A stretch of DNA of 64,000 nucleotides, taken from Pempheris klunzingeri (lineage: Eukaryota; Chordata; Actinopteri; Acropomatiformes; Pempheridae). A model generated the notes under the pieces. It made no database searches and was not told the DNA's origin. It saw only the letters and a program-made list of their open reading frames with translations. A program made the translations under genes and the position numbers. The stretch is taken from contig NC_092017.1 in the NCBI RefSeq assembly GCF_042242105.1, positions 15,417,932 through 15,481,931 on the forward strand. The letters are read 5' to 3'. Of this stretch, positions 49,780 through 61,198 are shown in pieces; within the stretch, counting starts at the first letter, position 1, and every line of letters begins with the position of its first letter.

Positions 49780-52078
49780 TGGATTCTCTCGTCAGAGGTT
49801 GGTAGAATATTCAACTTGTTTTAGTTTTTACTCGATTACTGGTTTGGTCTTTGTACTGTTATTAGGAGAACAAAAATGCATTTAAAATGTCTTTTTTATT
49901 ATTTTTTCTTTCTTTGAGAACTATGTCAAGAATTTTAGATTTGCATTTAAACTTGGCTTTTTTTCTATTTGAGCTAAGAAAAATGTTGGCCCTTTGGATA
50001 AACACTCAAAGATTATTACTATACACTGCCATTTGGGATGATATTATGTGACATAGGATTTAATTTTAGTTTTAATCTCATGTGTTAAAATGTGTCTTTA
50101 TTTTAACTGTGCAGGCACCTTATGGGCGATGCTCATCCTCTTCACACTGCCGCACCCAACTGACACTGAGGTCTGCCCCAGCAGCTGCCTGTGTGATTTC
50201 ATGGGTACTGTCAAGTGTGTTGGCTACAACATCACAGTTATACCAAAGCAGCTGCCACTCAACACATCCAAGCTGTTTCTTAACAAAATAAACGTGGAAG
50301 CCATGAATGAGCAGAGCTTGGCAAACAAGAGCTCTCTGTTGCGTTTCAGTCTGACTTTCAGCCATCTACACACCATCCATCCCAGGGCCTTCCACGTTGC
50401 TCCGCAGCTCAAGTCTGTCAAGCTGTCGTTCAATAATCTCTCTACCCTTCCGGCTGAGGTTTTCACCCCACTGACTGCTCTGGAGCAGCTGCAGTTAGAT
50501 GGAAATCAGCTGGAGACTATAACTCAGGATATGTTTGAAGGCCTTGTTGGGTTGCAGGAACTGGACCTGAGCCGGAACAAATTTAATAGTCCTGCTTCAG
50601 GTGTTTTCCATGGACTGACCAACCTCCACGTTCTGAACCTTGGCAGGAACTCTATCAAGAAGCTTCCACCGACCATCTTCCACCGCTTGACTGAACTTCG
50701 TCTGCTCATGATCAATAACAATGAGCTAGAGTTTCTAGAAGCTGGTATCTTTGAAGGACTTATCAACCTTGAGCAGCTAAAACTACAGTACAACCAGATT
50801 ACCAGCCTTCCACCTCAGGTGTTCTGGCCACTGAGGAACCTGGAGATCCTCGGCATGTCCTCCAATCAATTAGAGGCGATTCCAGAAAAGAGCTTCTACA
50901 ATATGCCAAAACTAAGCAAGCTTACCATTTTCAACAACCCGCTGTTATCTCTCCCAGACCAGCTAATGGGCCACATGCCTTACATAAAAGATCTTTTTCT
51001 TTATGCCACTAAACTCACCACCGCTCCCGCAAATTTGTTCGTCAACATATCTGGACTCCTGGCTCTTAACTTTAATTTTAATGACAGGCTTTCTGAGTTG
51101 CCTTCAGACCTCTTCTGCTGCCTTCCCAACCTTCAAAACCTCTCGTTGAAATTCAACAACCTTCATCATCTACAACCTCAGCTGTTCTCCCATCTAACCA
51201 CACTAAGAAGGCTGGTTCTTAATGACAATAAGCTGCAGAGCCTACCGAAAAACATCTTTCAGGGCCTTGGACAGCTTTTGGCAATTGATTTGAAGAATAA
51301 CCACCTCAAGACTCTCCCAGAAGATACTTTCTTGTCAAATACAGTTTTGAGGGCTCTTACTCTGAGTGGCAACCCTTGGGACTGCACCTGTAGTATCAGA
51401 GGCATAGCAAAATGGATAAGACATAATGAGCGAGTGATTCTTGACAAAAATGGTGTGCAATGTCATAGCCCAATGTACCAGCTGCTCCGCACTGTCGGCT
51501 CTCTGCGTGATGAGGAGTTCAACTTTTGCAATGCTACAACAGTCACAAGTTATTATTCTACACAGAATGACTTAAATGAGCCAACAAAACTATCCCACGC
51601 CATTTCATCAAGTGGACAAACAACAGTTGTTGCCTCAACGACACCGCCCATAACAACATCAACCACCACACAAGGAGCTACCCAACAAGTCACCATCCCA
51701 ACAACCACTCCGACTACAAAACCATGTACCTTACATATGACGATCCAATCATCCTCTTCTGAAAGTCCCAACATCCTGCCTAACAAGGATTTTCCTCTCA
51801 CTGCTTATGTTCCCTTGTCCTCTTACATTTCATCTCCTTTCTATGACACATTGGTGGTGGAACAAGGGCCCGAGTTTGTGCACCACAACCTTCATAATGG
51901 CTGGGTCTATGTGTGGTTTCTGCGTTCAGATACGGTCTTGGCGGGGCTTCTCATGTTTTGTCACATCCTTCTCGTGACCATAGCCTTGTTCTTCATTCTT
52001 GCTACCATGTATGTCATATACCGCCTTAACAAGGCCATGTATGAGCTTAAGGCTGAGTGTGCACATACTGCAGGGTAA
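49779..52078 (+). CDS. gp5: Platelet glycoprotein V
   Basis: The main exon is 50115-52078; the acceptor TTTAACTGTGCAG ends at 50114. A small first exon 49779-49797 (ATG, donor GTTGGT) joins in phase and gives the start MDSLVRGTLWAMLILFTLP, a good signal peptide; the total would be 660 aa. Order: LRR N-cap (CPSSCLC, C27), about 14 leucine-rich repeats, LRR C-cap NPWDCTCS to FNFC (about 424-474), a Thr/Ser/Pro-rich mucin-like stalk (about 480-560), one transmembrane helix (about 613-636) and a short cytoplasmic tail. The repeats around IFNNPLLSLP and LFLYATKLTTAP correspond in order to human GP V. GP V is part of the GPIb-IX-V von Willebrand factor receptor; in fish it would act on thrombocytes. 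The same-strand neighbours lrrc15 and cpn2 match the human cluster. If the small exon is wrong, translation could start at ATG 50129. Confidence 0.82.
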
Positions 52079-52353
52079 CAAAACATGCTACCAGGCCTGG
52101 CGCACAAGAGACCAAGATGAGCTGTCCTGTCTGGGGATGTATTGTTAAGTGTTACTTTAGTACAGTCAGACTTATGGAATATGGGATTTAAATTAAAACT
52201 GCAGTATTTTACTAAAGTAAAAAATTAGGGTAGAAAAAATAAGATAATACAGTATTTTATATTATATAATACAGTACAGTATGTAATACAGTAAGCTTCA
52301 AAAAAGAGATATTCTAGTGTAAGTAATTGATCATAGTTTTATATAATTTATGT

Positions 52354-52737
52354 GAATCTGCAATGATAAGTCAAGTTGTCAATCGAACGAATATTAATCG
52401 GCAACTATTTTGAGAGTTGATGAATCATTTCAGTTAATTTAGTAGTTTAGTTAGTTTAGTTAAAATTGCTAGACGTTTGCTGGCACGAGCTTCTCAAATG
52501 TAAAGATTTGCTGATTTCTTCATCGTATGTGACAGTAAATCAGATCAGTCAAATCAGATCAGTCATCAAATCAGTTGCTCAGACAAATCAAGCAATCTGA
52601 AGACGACACGTTGAGCTCCGGGAGGTTGTAATGGGTGTTTTTCACTACTTTTTGGTATACTAAATGATTAATCAGTTAATCAGGAAGATTTCTGGCAGAT
52701 TAATCAGTAATGAAAATGATTGTTAGTTGCAGTCCTA
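52354..52737. mobile_element. hAT-related MITE in the gp5 3' flank
   Basis: It starts GAATCTGCAATGATAAGTC, has AATCGGCAACTATTTTGAGAG and GCTTCTCAAATGTAAAGATT, and ends GATTGTTAGTTGCAGTCC, the order of the same family as at 24600 and 44654. It lies between the gp5 stop and its downstream poly(A) signals and so may be part of the 3' UTR. Confidence 0.6.
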
Positions 52738-52764
52738 AATTAAAGTTTTGAAATGAACATATGA

Positions 52765-53041
52765 AATAAAACTTCTGTGTTTGATATTTCCTTGTCTTAA
52801 AGTTGCATGCTAAATGTTATACAAACTAATGTTTAATAGTAACTTTTCACTATTGCATTTATCTGCTTTTCCGTGATGACGGCAAAACCTACGTACAGTA
52901 GAGTGTACTGTAAAAACAATGTAATCATAATGTGCTTTGTTTCCCTCTAGTGGTAACTTTAAAACTGCATGAAGAGATGTCAGCTTAAAAACATGGTCTG
53001 TTGTAACTTGTGAGTTATCAGTCAATACATTTCTGAATAAA
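52765..53041 (+). terminator. gp5: Candidate polyadenylation signals of gp5
   Basis: AATAAA occurs at 52765-52770 and 53036-53041, 690-960 bases after the stop codon. Confidence 0.45.
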
Positions 53042-54198
53042 TCACATTATTTGCAAATGGCTTCTTTTTTGACCATGTTGGGTGATAAGAAACGCTTGTT
53101 TGTCTGTAGAAGATTTGATTTCCTGCAGCTGAGGTGTATAAAACTGAAACCAGGTTATGTCATGATAATGCTATTCGGGCCTCTCCCAACAGTAATTACG
53201 AAGCTATTTTTCTACATCTGTTTTTTGACTGCATCTGATCAACACCACATGTTGTATTGAAGTAATGAATGAACGAATACTTAGGGTATCAATACCATAA
53301 TGGAGATTGTTTATGAGCCACACAGTCACATATCAAAATCCACTTATCCAGTTAATCTTTACTTCTCCCTACATGCACATTTAGTATTTAGTAAAGGGAG
53401 CCTGGAGCTTAGTGATTTGGCCATGTTTTTTAATTTTCAATCAATAATATCTTACTGTTATGTAGCCTGAACCAGCACTGCAGTGTGCTTTCTGCTTTCC
53501 CTCTCCTGTGATCAGCTGAATATTTGCATTAATAAACCAATGTCTGTGCCAGGTCACCAGTGGCATTTGAGAGAACTGCTTCTGTGAACACCTCCCTTAT
53601 CTGGATTTCACTACCTCCTTAGATGGGAATGAGGAACAAATGTGGATTCCCAAAATGAATCATGAATGATAGGCACTGGGAAAGTGGCTAGTAGCCTTCA
53701 AAACAGGAAGTGTCATTAGTCAGATTACACAGGGTCAGGAAACAAAATAACATGTGAGATGACTCTTACTTTTGCAAAACCCCCTTGTAATTTCACAAAC
53801 CTCCATTATGAAACAAAAATGTGCAAACAGTTTTAATTCCTCTTTCCTCTGTGGGTTTTTATACAAATGTTTTTACATGAGCACTGGAACAGGATTATCA
53901 GTGAAGCTTACATTTGTAACCAATAGTATTGATAAATACACATAGGACTGTTAATATAATTTAACGTTGTTTTTGGAGGGCGAAACAATAGAGAATGTTC
54001 GACTGCTTGTCAAAAAAGCTTTCAGAGCTTTTAAACCTTCACAAAATGACAGCGGATGCCACAAATTCCACGAGAAGTGATTGGACTTCAAAACAAACAG
54101 CAAACAAAAGAGGATGAATTGGTGAACAGCACCCAAGTTCATTGCTATGACAACGGGTGATTAGGCCTTTCCAGTACGCTGAGCTAACACAACAGTAG

Positions 54199-54244
<46 letters not shown>

Positions 54245-55800
54245 TGAGAGAGGAAATCTGCAGGGGTCAGAAGGAATATCTTACCACAGTGGAAAAAAAA
54301 GTGGATGGATTAAAAAAACCTTGTTTGTATGTGATGAAGTTGACTGAACTCTTGGCTGCAGGGCAGAATGATAATCCTCTTAAACCATATAACTAACCAT
54401 TAGAGAGCATTTGACATTAATAAAATATGGTTTAAGCCAAATAATTTGTCCAAGATAACATATATAACAACAATTTCAAAGTCTCTCTCCTTGTTCTCTA
54501 AATGCTTCACATATAAATCAAGCTGTTCAGTTGCGTGGCCTGTGGTTACTATTTTTTATTCTATATATCCCCCAGTATCTTTACAGTTATACAAAAACAC
54601 CATGTTTGGAGTATAACTGACTGTCTATACGTTAACTCCACCCTCACTATCTGTTTTCTGTGGTGAGGAGGGAGTCATGTTACAAAACAGATGGCTTTAG
54701 TTACGGCAACACAGGAATGTTGAAAGCAACAGGAGGCTCGCTCCTCACATTTTTTTCACTGGTTTATTGAAGGACACACCATTCCATATCTTGGCACAAC
54801 AGATAACACCCACTGAATTTACATGAACATGCTAAGTAAAACCACAGACTCAAAACAAAAAACATTTTCACGTTTTCTTTCGTACAGCTTGATTTATTCG
54901 GAATACAATCTAAGTATTTATGATTCAGTCAGCCTCATATACCCACATACTGTATATGCACACAAACAGAAGGTCTCTGCAACAGCAGGAGAAGCCTCTT
55001 TACATAATTTCATCAAGAACTATGCAACACGGGAAGCTGTTTATTCATTTTGCTTTGGGTTCATTATGGCAGAAGAGAAAATGAATCATTTCTGCAACAG
55101 AAGGGAGACTGAACTGACGTTTGCAGGGTGTTAAGTTGCTGCTTGGATTGACTTGAAATCTGTAAACCCCTGACAGCTGATTACAGTGTGAATGTCAAAG
55201 CCTGCCAAGTGCCCAAACCATCAGCTTCCAAGCATACCAGATATAAGCAGCTGATGCACCCAATAAGAAGGCACAAAAACAGAAAACAATGTCACAAACA
55301 AAAACACAAAACCAACTCCATTGTCTTTACTACACTAAATTCTCACTCTCCCTGTAACTCTAATCTCCAACACAAATATACCTCTTTTTTTCAGAAGAAG
55401 ACTAAAAGAACACATGTAGTTGCATTGTTAAGAACATGTGGAGCCCCTAAGATGAAGCACAGCTCTTCCTCTTACATTATTTCAAACAAGCTCTCATATA
55501 AACACACATTACCAGAGGGTGGGGCTTTAGCTTGCTTGATCCCCCACCACCACATTTAGCAAAAAAAAGTGTGAGTGTGCGAGAGGAACAGAGAGGCAGG
55601 GGACAGCTGGGAAGCTGAACGGTGCCACTGAAGCCTCGGAAAAAGGACCTGCAGATTTCATGAGCTCAGGACAAAAAAAGAAAAAAAAAATCTGATTTGT
55701 AAAGGGAAACGAGTGATGACGAAGAGCAGGAAAATGTGATGGTGTGAGAGTTGAGACAGTGCTGGAAACTTTCATCAGAGGATGAAGTGAGGAGGAAGGG
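53042..55800. other. Intergenic region between gp5 and lrrc15
   Basis: No exon recognised. A long (CA)n lies at 54203-54242; the rest is AT-rich with short random frames. Confidence 0.55.
54203..54242. repeat. (CA)n microsatellite
   Basis: About 20 uninterrupted CA units. Confidence 0.95.
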
Positions 55801-55808
55801 AGGACGTG

Positions 55809-55870
55809 CATAAAAGATAACCACACCAAATAACTGTCTCTGTTCACTCAATCACCAGCCACTTCGGGAG
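55809..55870 (+). promoter_or_regulatory. lrrc15: Probable lrrc15 promoter and non-coding exon 1
   Basis: A TATA box (CATAAAAG, 55809-55816) is followed about 55 bases later by a strong donor, GGGAG|GTAAGT at 55870/55871. A matching acceptor (TTCTCTTGTAG, ending 58876) lies seven bases before the lrrc15 start codon. This suggests an untranslated first exon at about 55840-55870 and a 3.0-kb intron. Confidence 0.55.
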
Positions 55871-58097
55871 GTAAGTTCTGCAAAGCAGCATGCTTGTCCT
55901 TGTTAAGAGAGTGCTGATTGCGATTAACTTTAACACAGGTAATGTCGCAGGAAGATTTCATGATTTAATTAATGAAAACTGAAACAATATAAGGATAATG
56001 GTCAACAGGCAGCAATATGTTTGCGTAATCTATGGTACTTCTATCTTAAAAATACAAATTAAACTCTTAATTTTGTTTGATAATGTCTATAATCATGTGT
56101 AAAATTACAGTACTGCCAATCAGACTCTTGTACTTTTCTGTTCAAAAATGGGGTTTATTTTGGATAATTTGAGTCTCGACACTATGTCAGATAAAGTTTT
56201 AATCAAAAACCCTTTATATAACAAATGACTTAATTTCTGTGGCGTGACTACTGATCTCTGGCAGTGTAGTGCCCCACTTTGCTAGTTCAGTCTTTTCATG
56301 ACAGACAAACTGCTGATCCTTCAGCTATGGCAAGAGGGAACAACAAAGCAATTAATGGTGAACTGGAAATGCTTTAGCCATTACACTGTACTGCAGACCA
56401 CTCCAGGTTGTCCAAGCAGACAGCGGTTTAAGTTGGGCCGGGATGTTATAATATATACCAGAGAGAAATCATGGTTTAGCTGTCAGGCTTTGTTCAAACA
56501 GGAACATTTTCAAATCCATGCTTGTGAGGCACATAGGCTGAACTGTTCTATTTCATGAGTCTGAAAGCTACTAACACTGCTTAAATCCCTTAGTCCTGAC
56601 AGTGTTTATTTAATGTAATAATGTTTTCCAATAAAACATATAAGGGAGACTATATTCACATAACACATTACTCAATGGATATCTGTTTATCTTATTAGTT
56701 CTCTGGCACATGTGTAATCAGAAACACATCCTTGACTTCAATGTGAACTGTGATCCTTCACATTCACAGCAGTAAAAAAAGGCAAGTAGCAAAAGTAATG
56801 AAATCAGTGCAGTTTGAACACATAAGAAACATAATAACTAATATTACAAAGAGTTAGAGTTATTGATAGCTGCAGTAAAGAGTACATTTGTTGTATATGT
56901 ATTGGTAGGGATCTTAATATATAATAATGTGCTTTAAAATATCACAATATTAATGTAATTCTACTAACAATGAAAAAAAGTATTTTTCCTCTCACAGCAG
57001 GGACCAAGCACCACTCTCTGTGAATTAAAGCAGACATGAGAACAAAATGTATTGAAAATGGGAGCAGCTGTGATTCACCAAGACGTATTTTATGACCCTC
57101 TGCCTTTGATGTGAAAAACAAGAAAGAAAGAAAGAAAGAATATATCTGGTACCTCTGTGGCTGAGCTCATTTGAGGGACATTCTGGTCTCTTTAGAAATT
57201 TACTTCCTTGGAAAGACCCTTTCTGCACTCTAATACACTCAGCCACTGAGGAAGAACTCGTGCTTGCCAACCTTAAGTTGCAGAGCTTTAAATGGATTTG
57301 TATGGAGAAGCAGGTCATTATGTTGGCACAGCTTTGTCTTTGGAGCCTCCTTTGCCATTATAAACTGTGAGCACAGCCTCCACCACATCCTCAAACATGT
57401 GCAGGCAGTCTGTCATGTTGAGATATACTGTTGACACAACGCATGAATCATTATTCTTGTGGCAACAAACCAAATACCATGTCCATGTATTTGCTTCTTA
57501 AAACATTTTGCAGTAAACTTTTCAAGCATATGTGAGCTCCAAATGCTGTTGAACACAAATCCTGAACAAATAGTTTTAATGCCAAAAGGCTGCTGAGCAT
57601 GGTGCTTTACCAGCCAATCCTGTTGATAATGCTGACGGGCAATGCTCCAGGCCACAACCAACAAATTACAACACTGGAACAATTCATGCAAATGTCTTCT
57701 TTTTGGTCAAAAAAAGAATGCTGAGGCTGCAACATGTAGGGACTGTAACTAATTGCCTGCAATATAACTACCCCTTTATGGTGAGTGCAGAGGATCCCCT
57801 TTGTGGCTGTTCTCTCAGTTAGTGGAGAAAAACAGACCACAGTTGCTCCATCCATGGTCCTGGCAACTAACAACTACTGTACAAATCTAAGAGAGTAGTG
57901 CAGTGAAGTAAAAACACAACAAATACATAAATGCTCCCATGCCTTTAATTAATGTTTCCAGAGGAGTAGTTCAGCTTCCTTAGTGTACAAGTGTATCTTA
58001 ATTCAAAGCCAACAAATATGTGAAATCTATACAGGAATTATTTTTAGGGCTGCAAACATTTTGCTTTTGCAGTAGGTTACATTGTTTTATCTCTATT

Positions 58098-58440
58098 GTT
58101 TTATGTTATATATTATTGTTGGTAATGGTGGTATTATTTGTATCATTATTATTATTATTATTGTTATCATATAATACAGCTCCTCACTTGGAGTGTACAT
58201 GTTGTTATATATTATTGTTAGTAGTAGTGGTATTATTTGTATTATTATTATTATTATTATTATAATATGATACAGCTCCTCACTCCGAGTGTACATGTTG
58301 TTATATGTTATTGTTGGTGTTAGTAGTAGTGGTAGTAGTATTATTAGTATTATATAACACATTTCCTCAATCTGAATGTACATGTTGTTATATATTATTA
58401 TTAGTAGTAGTGGTATTATTTGTATTATTATTATTATTAC
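58098..58440. repeat. AT-rich tandem repeat, about 90-bp unit
   Basis: About 3.5 diverged copies, each built of a (TAT)n stretch, a GTAGTAGTGG segment and a TCCTCA..TGTACATGTTGTTATAT segment (GTACATGTTGTTATAT recurs near 58194, 58291 and 58378). Confidence 0.85.
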
Positions 58441-58454
58441 TTTCATGTTTGAAG

Positions 58455-58545
58455 TTTATTCTTATTCTTTTGGAGCTGTGTGTAACAAAAAGCAATTTCC
58501 CCCTGGGAATTATTAAAGTAATTCTGATTCTGATTCTGATTCCTG
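58455..58545 (+). mobile_element. 3' end fragment of a non-LTR retrotransposon
   Basis: CAATTTCCCCCTGGGAATTA followed by TTAAAGTAATTCTGATTC and a (TTCTGA)n tail is the typical terminus of a fish LINE family (in most copies TTTCCC..GGGATTAATAAAGT). Only the tail is left. Confidence 0.6.
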
Positions 58546-58883
58546 CCAACTTGGTGGTATTTTTGCTGAGTCAATGGTCAGACATCAACCTCTGCAATTG
58601 CTCTTCTATAAATTGGGGAACATACAAAAGGCAGATTGAAAAAAAAGAACGGGCAAAATTAAAGCAGCAGAGGCCAACATAAACTGACTTTTAGTCCCTA
58701 ATATTTGTCGAGGTCCAAAAACACAGGTCCTCCAGAGCAACATGGGATATTAAAACCTTTCACAGGCGGTACATAATGACCACGACATGTTCATAAAGCC
58801 CTTAGTAATCCATGTAAATCTGGTACAAGATTCATAACCATCCTTGATTGTAACATATCCATTTCTTCTCTTGTAGGGAAATA

Positions 58884-60596
58884 ATGGACCTGCCTCTGAC
58901 CCTTCATGTGCTCTTGCTGCTCTGTTCCCTCTACACTGTTGTTTTGGCGTGCCCGGATGGATGCAAATGTCAAGGAACCAAAATCTTCTGCAGTGCACTC
59001 TCTGACTTCCCCACAGCTGTCCCCTCATCTACCACCACCCTCTACTTCTCCAACTGCAGTATCTCCTTTCTGAAACCAGAGGACCTGACTGATTTCTCTA
59101 ATGCTCTTGGTATCCTCGTAGTTAAAGACACTGTTTTGAAGGAAGTGCGTCCTGGCACATTTGATTCAACTCCGAACATAGGTGCCTTAGGGTTTACTGG
59201 CACAGAACTGCAAGATCTCCCTGAAGCCTTGTTCCAAAAGCTTCAGAAGCTTGAGTCTCTAAATCTGAAGAGTAACAAGCTCCTGGTGCTCCGCCCAAGC
59301 TGGTTTTCCCTATTAACAGATCTGAAACTCCTTGACCTAAGTAAGAACCTTTTCACTGCCGTACCTGTGGAAACATTTCACCCTCTTGCCGAGCTGCAGT
59401 ACCTTTATCTTTCAGGAAACAATATCAGTCAGCTATCTAGAGAGACATTCAAGGGTCTTTCTCAGCTGAAAACTTTACGGCTTAACAAAAACTCACTACA
59501 GGAACTCTCCATTGGCAGTTTGAATGACCTCGGAAACCTGGAGGAACTATCCCTGCACGACAATTTAATCACTCATCTCCACCATGACTTGTTCTCTAAG
59601 ACTTTGAAACTCCAGAAGCTGTTCCTTTCCAACAACAGGCTTACATCTCTTCCGCAAGGGATCTTCCTAAACCTGCCCCTCCTTTCCCAGATCTCCCTGT
59701 ATGAAAACCAGCTGGAGAGCCTGGGACCAGGAGTGTTTGGGCCTATGGCCCTGCAGGAGCTGTGGCTGTATGACAATAAGCTTACCCGTGTGGAGGATGA
59801 CACATTCAGGAACCTTACTCAGCTGCGTCTCCTGGTGCTCAGTCGCAACCAGATCAGCTACGTATCCACCAGGGCCTTTGGAGGGTTGGAGAAGCTCGGA
59901 GAGGTATCACTACACACCAACCTGCTCACAACCCTACAAGCTGGGACTTTCCAAGGTCTACCCAGTCTTGTCAACATTTCCTTGGAGCACAACTTCATTA
60001 GCTCGCTCCCTGTGGGTTTTCTCAAGGGCCTGAACCACCTGGGACAGATAGATCTGCACAATAACTCCCTTCCCAACCTGCCACAGGAGAGTCTAGATGC
60101 CCTTAATGCAGCAAAGGAAGTACTGTTGCAGCAGAACCCGTGGAGGTGTGACAAAGACATTCTCCCACTTAGGAGCTGGCTGATGCAGCACCCATCCAAG
60201 ACAAACCAAACTCTTGTGATCTGTGACGTACCTTTTAGTCTGAACGGTGAGGTAATTGCTCTGCTGACAGATGAGAACTTGATGCCTCTCAGCTCCACTG
60301 ATGAGCCTGTGTTGACCTCAACAGAGAAAAGGAGGAAACCCCATACCCCTCCGGCCAGAAGAAGCACTTCTTCACCCGCTCTCAAAACCACTCCAACCTC
60401 AGAGCATGAGGAGGTCACCAGCGGTGGACAAGGGGAGAAGGGAACAGTTTCTAATGACACTTCAATCATCCTCATAGTCATCGCAGTGGTGTCCACAGTT
60501 ATCATCAGCACTGTCATCATCACCTGCGTTTGCTGGAGGAAGAACAAGAGAGGCAGGGGAAACATAGGCCGCAGAAACAAGAACTCTGTGCTGTAG
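58884..60596 (+). CDS. lrrc15: Leucine-rich repeat-containing protein 15
   Basis: A single coding exon of 570 aa. Signal peptide about 1-22 (LTLHVLLLLCSLYTVVLA), LRR N-cap CPDGCKCQGTKIFC, then about 15 leucine-rich repeats of 24 residues to about residue 410. The C-cap begins NPWRCDKDILPLRSWL, followed by a Pro/Ser/Thr-rich stalk, one transmembrane helix (about 525-550, IILIVIAVVSTVIISTVIIT) and a 20-residue basic tail. The CDKD sequence in place of the usual CDC, and the overall length, match mammalian LRRC15 (581 aa). In mammals it is a surface protein of fibroblasts and other matrix-associated cells involved in adhesion. The position between gp5 and a cpn2-like gene agrees with the human order. 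The start is the first ATG after a clean acceptor. Confidence 0.85.
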   Translation: MDLPLTLHVLLLLCSLYTVVLACPDGCKCQGTKIFCSALSDFPTAVPSSTTTLYFSNCSISFLKPEDLTDFSNALGILVVKDTVLKEVRPGTFDSTPNIGALGFTGTELQDLPEALFQKLQKLESLNLKSNKLLVLRPSWFSLLTDLKLLDLSKNLFTAVPVETFHPLAELQYLYLSGNNISQLSRETFKGLSQLKTLRLNKNSLQELSIGSLNDLGNLEELSLHDNLITHLHHDLFSKTLKLQKLFLSNNRLTSLPQGIFLNLPLLSQISLYENQLESLGPGVFGPMALQELWLYDNKLTRVEDDTFRNLTQLRLLVLSRNQISYVSTRAFGGLEKLGEVSLHTNLLTTLQAGTFQGLPSLVNISLEHNFISSLPVGFLKGLNHLGQIDLHNNSLPNLPQESLDALNAAKEVLLQQNPWRCDKDILPLRSWLMQHPSKTNQTLVICDVPFSLNGEVIALLTDENLMPLSSTDEPVLTSTEKRRKPHTPPARRSTSSPALKTTPTSEHEEVTSGGQGEKGTVSNDTSIILIVIAVVSTVIISTVIITCVCWRKNKRGRGNIGRRNKNSVL

Positions 60597-61192
60597 ACTA
60601 GACCACCCAACATTAGCAGTCCAAGAACTTTTAAAGCCAAGGGAAACTGCTCACTGATTCCTGTGGTTGACTCGGAAAATATGGAGCCTAGAGTTTATTT
60701 TAGAGCCTGAAAGGCAACAGAAACAGCCACTTTAGCTCCATTCAGATGTACCAACTAGAACAAACTTTTGAGTTCAGTAGTTTTCAATTTTCAATGATCA
60801 AATTTACCAGCTAGTATTCCATTAACATGTGCTGTAAAAAGAGAACAAACATCTTCTGCACTAACTGTAAAAACAACCACACTGCCATCTTGGGCAATCT
60901 CGACGTTTTGATGAATGTAACCTGAGATGCACTCAGTGCACAACAGTGTACTTCTTTTAGGAAAATTAAGACTGCATTCGGTGTTTTGTGTTTTGCTATT
61001 TGCCATTTGTCACTATTAATAATTGCAGTTTGACAATGGCATTTTTTGCTAACAACAATACATTCAAGTAGACATTTTTACTTTTTTTTGCAAAATGGCA
61101 GTATGGACTGCCATTAAAACATATCATTTTGACTGTAACACAACTCATTCTATGGTTTCCACATTTACAATGCAAAATACTGCAATACATTG

Positions 61193-61198
61193 AATAAA
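61193..61198 (+). terminator. lrrc15: Polyadenylation signal of lrrc15
   Basis: AATAAA about 600 bases after the stop, the first such hexamer downstream. Confidence 0.55.

Larger units (their letters stand above)
55871..58876 (+). other. lrrc15: Probable lrrc15 intron 1
   Basis: No coding exon seen. It holds a (GAAA)n run near 57120, a large AT-rich tandem repeat at 58098-58440 and a LINE tail at 58455-58545. Confidence 0.5.

Noticed and set aside
58020-58682. Hydrophobic frames rich in Leu/Val or Ile/Tyr in both directions.
   Set aside because: They are translations of the TAT/GTA tandem array and not membrane proteins.
59858-60640. A 260-aa minus-strand frame.
   Set aside because: Antisense shadow of lrrc15, which has clear domains and signals on the plus strand.
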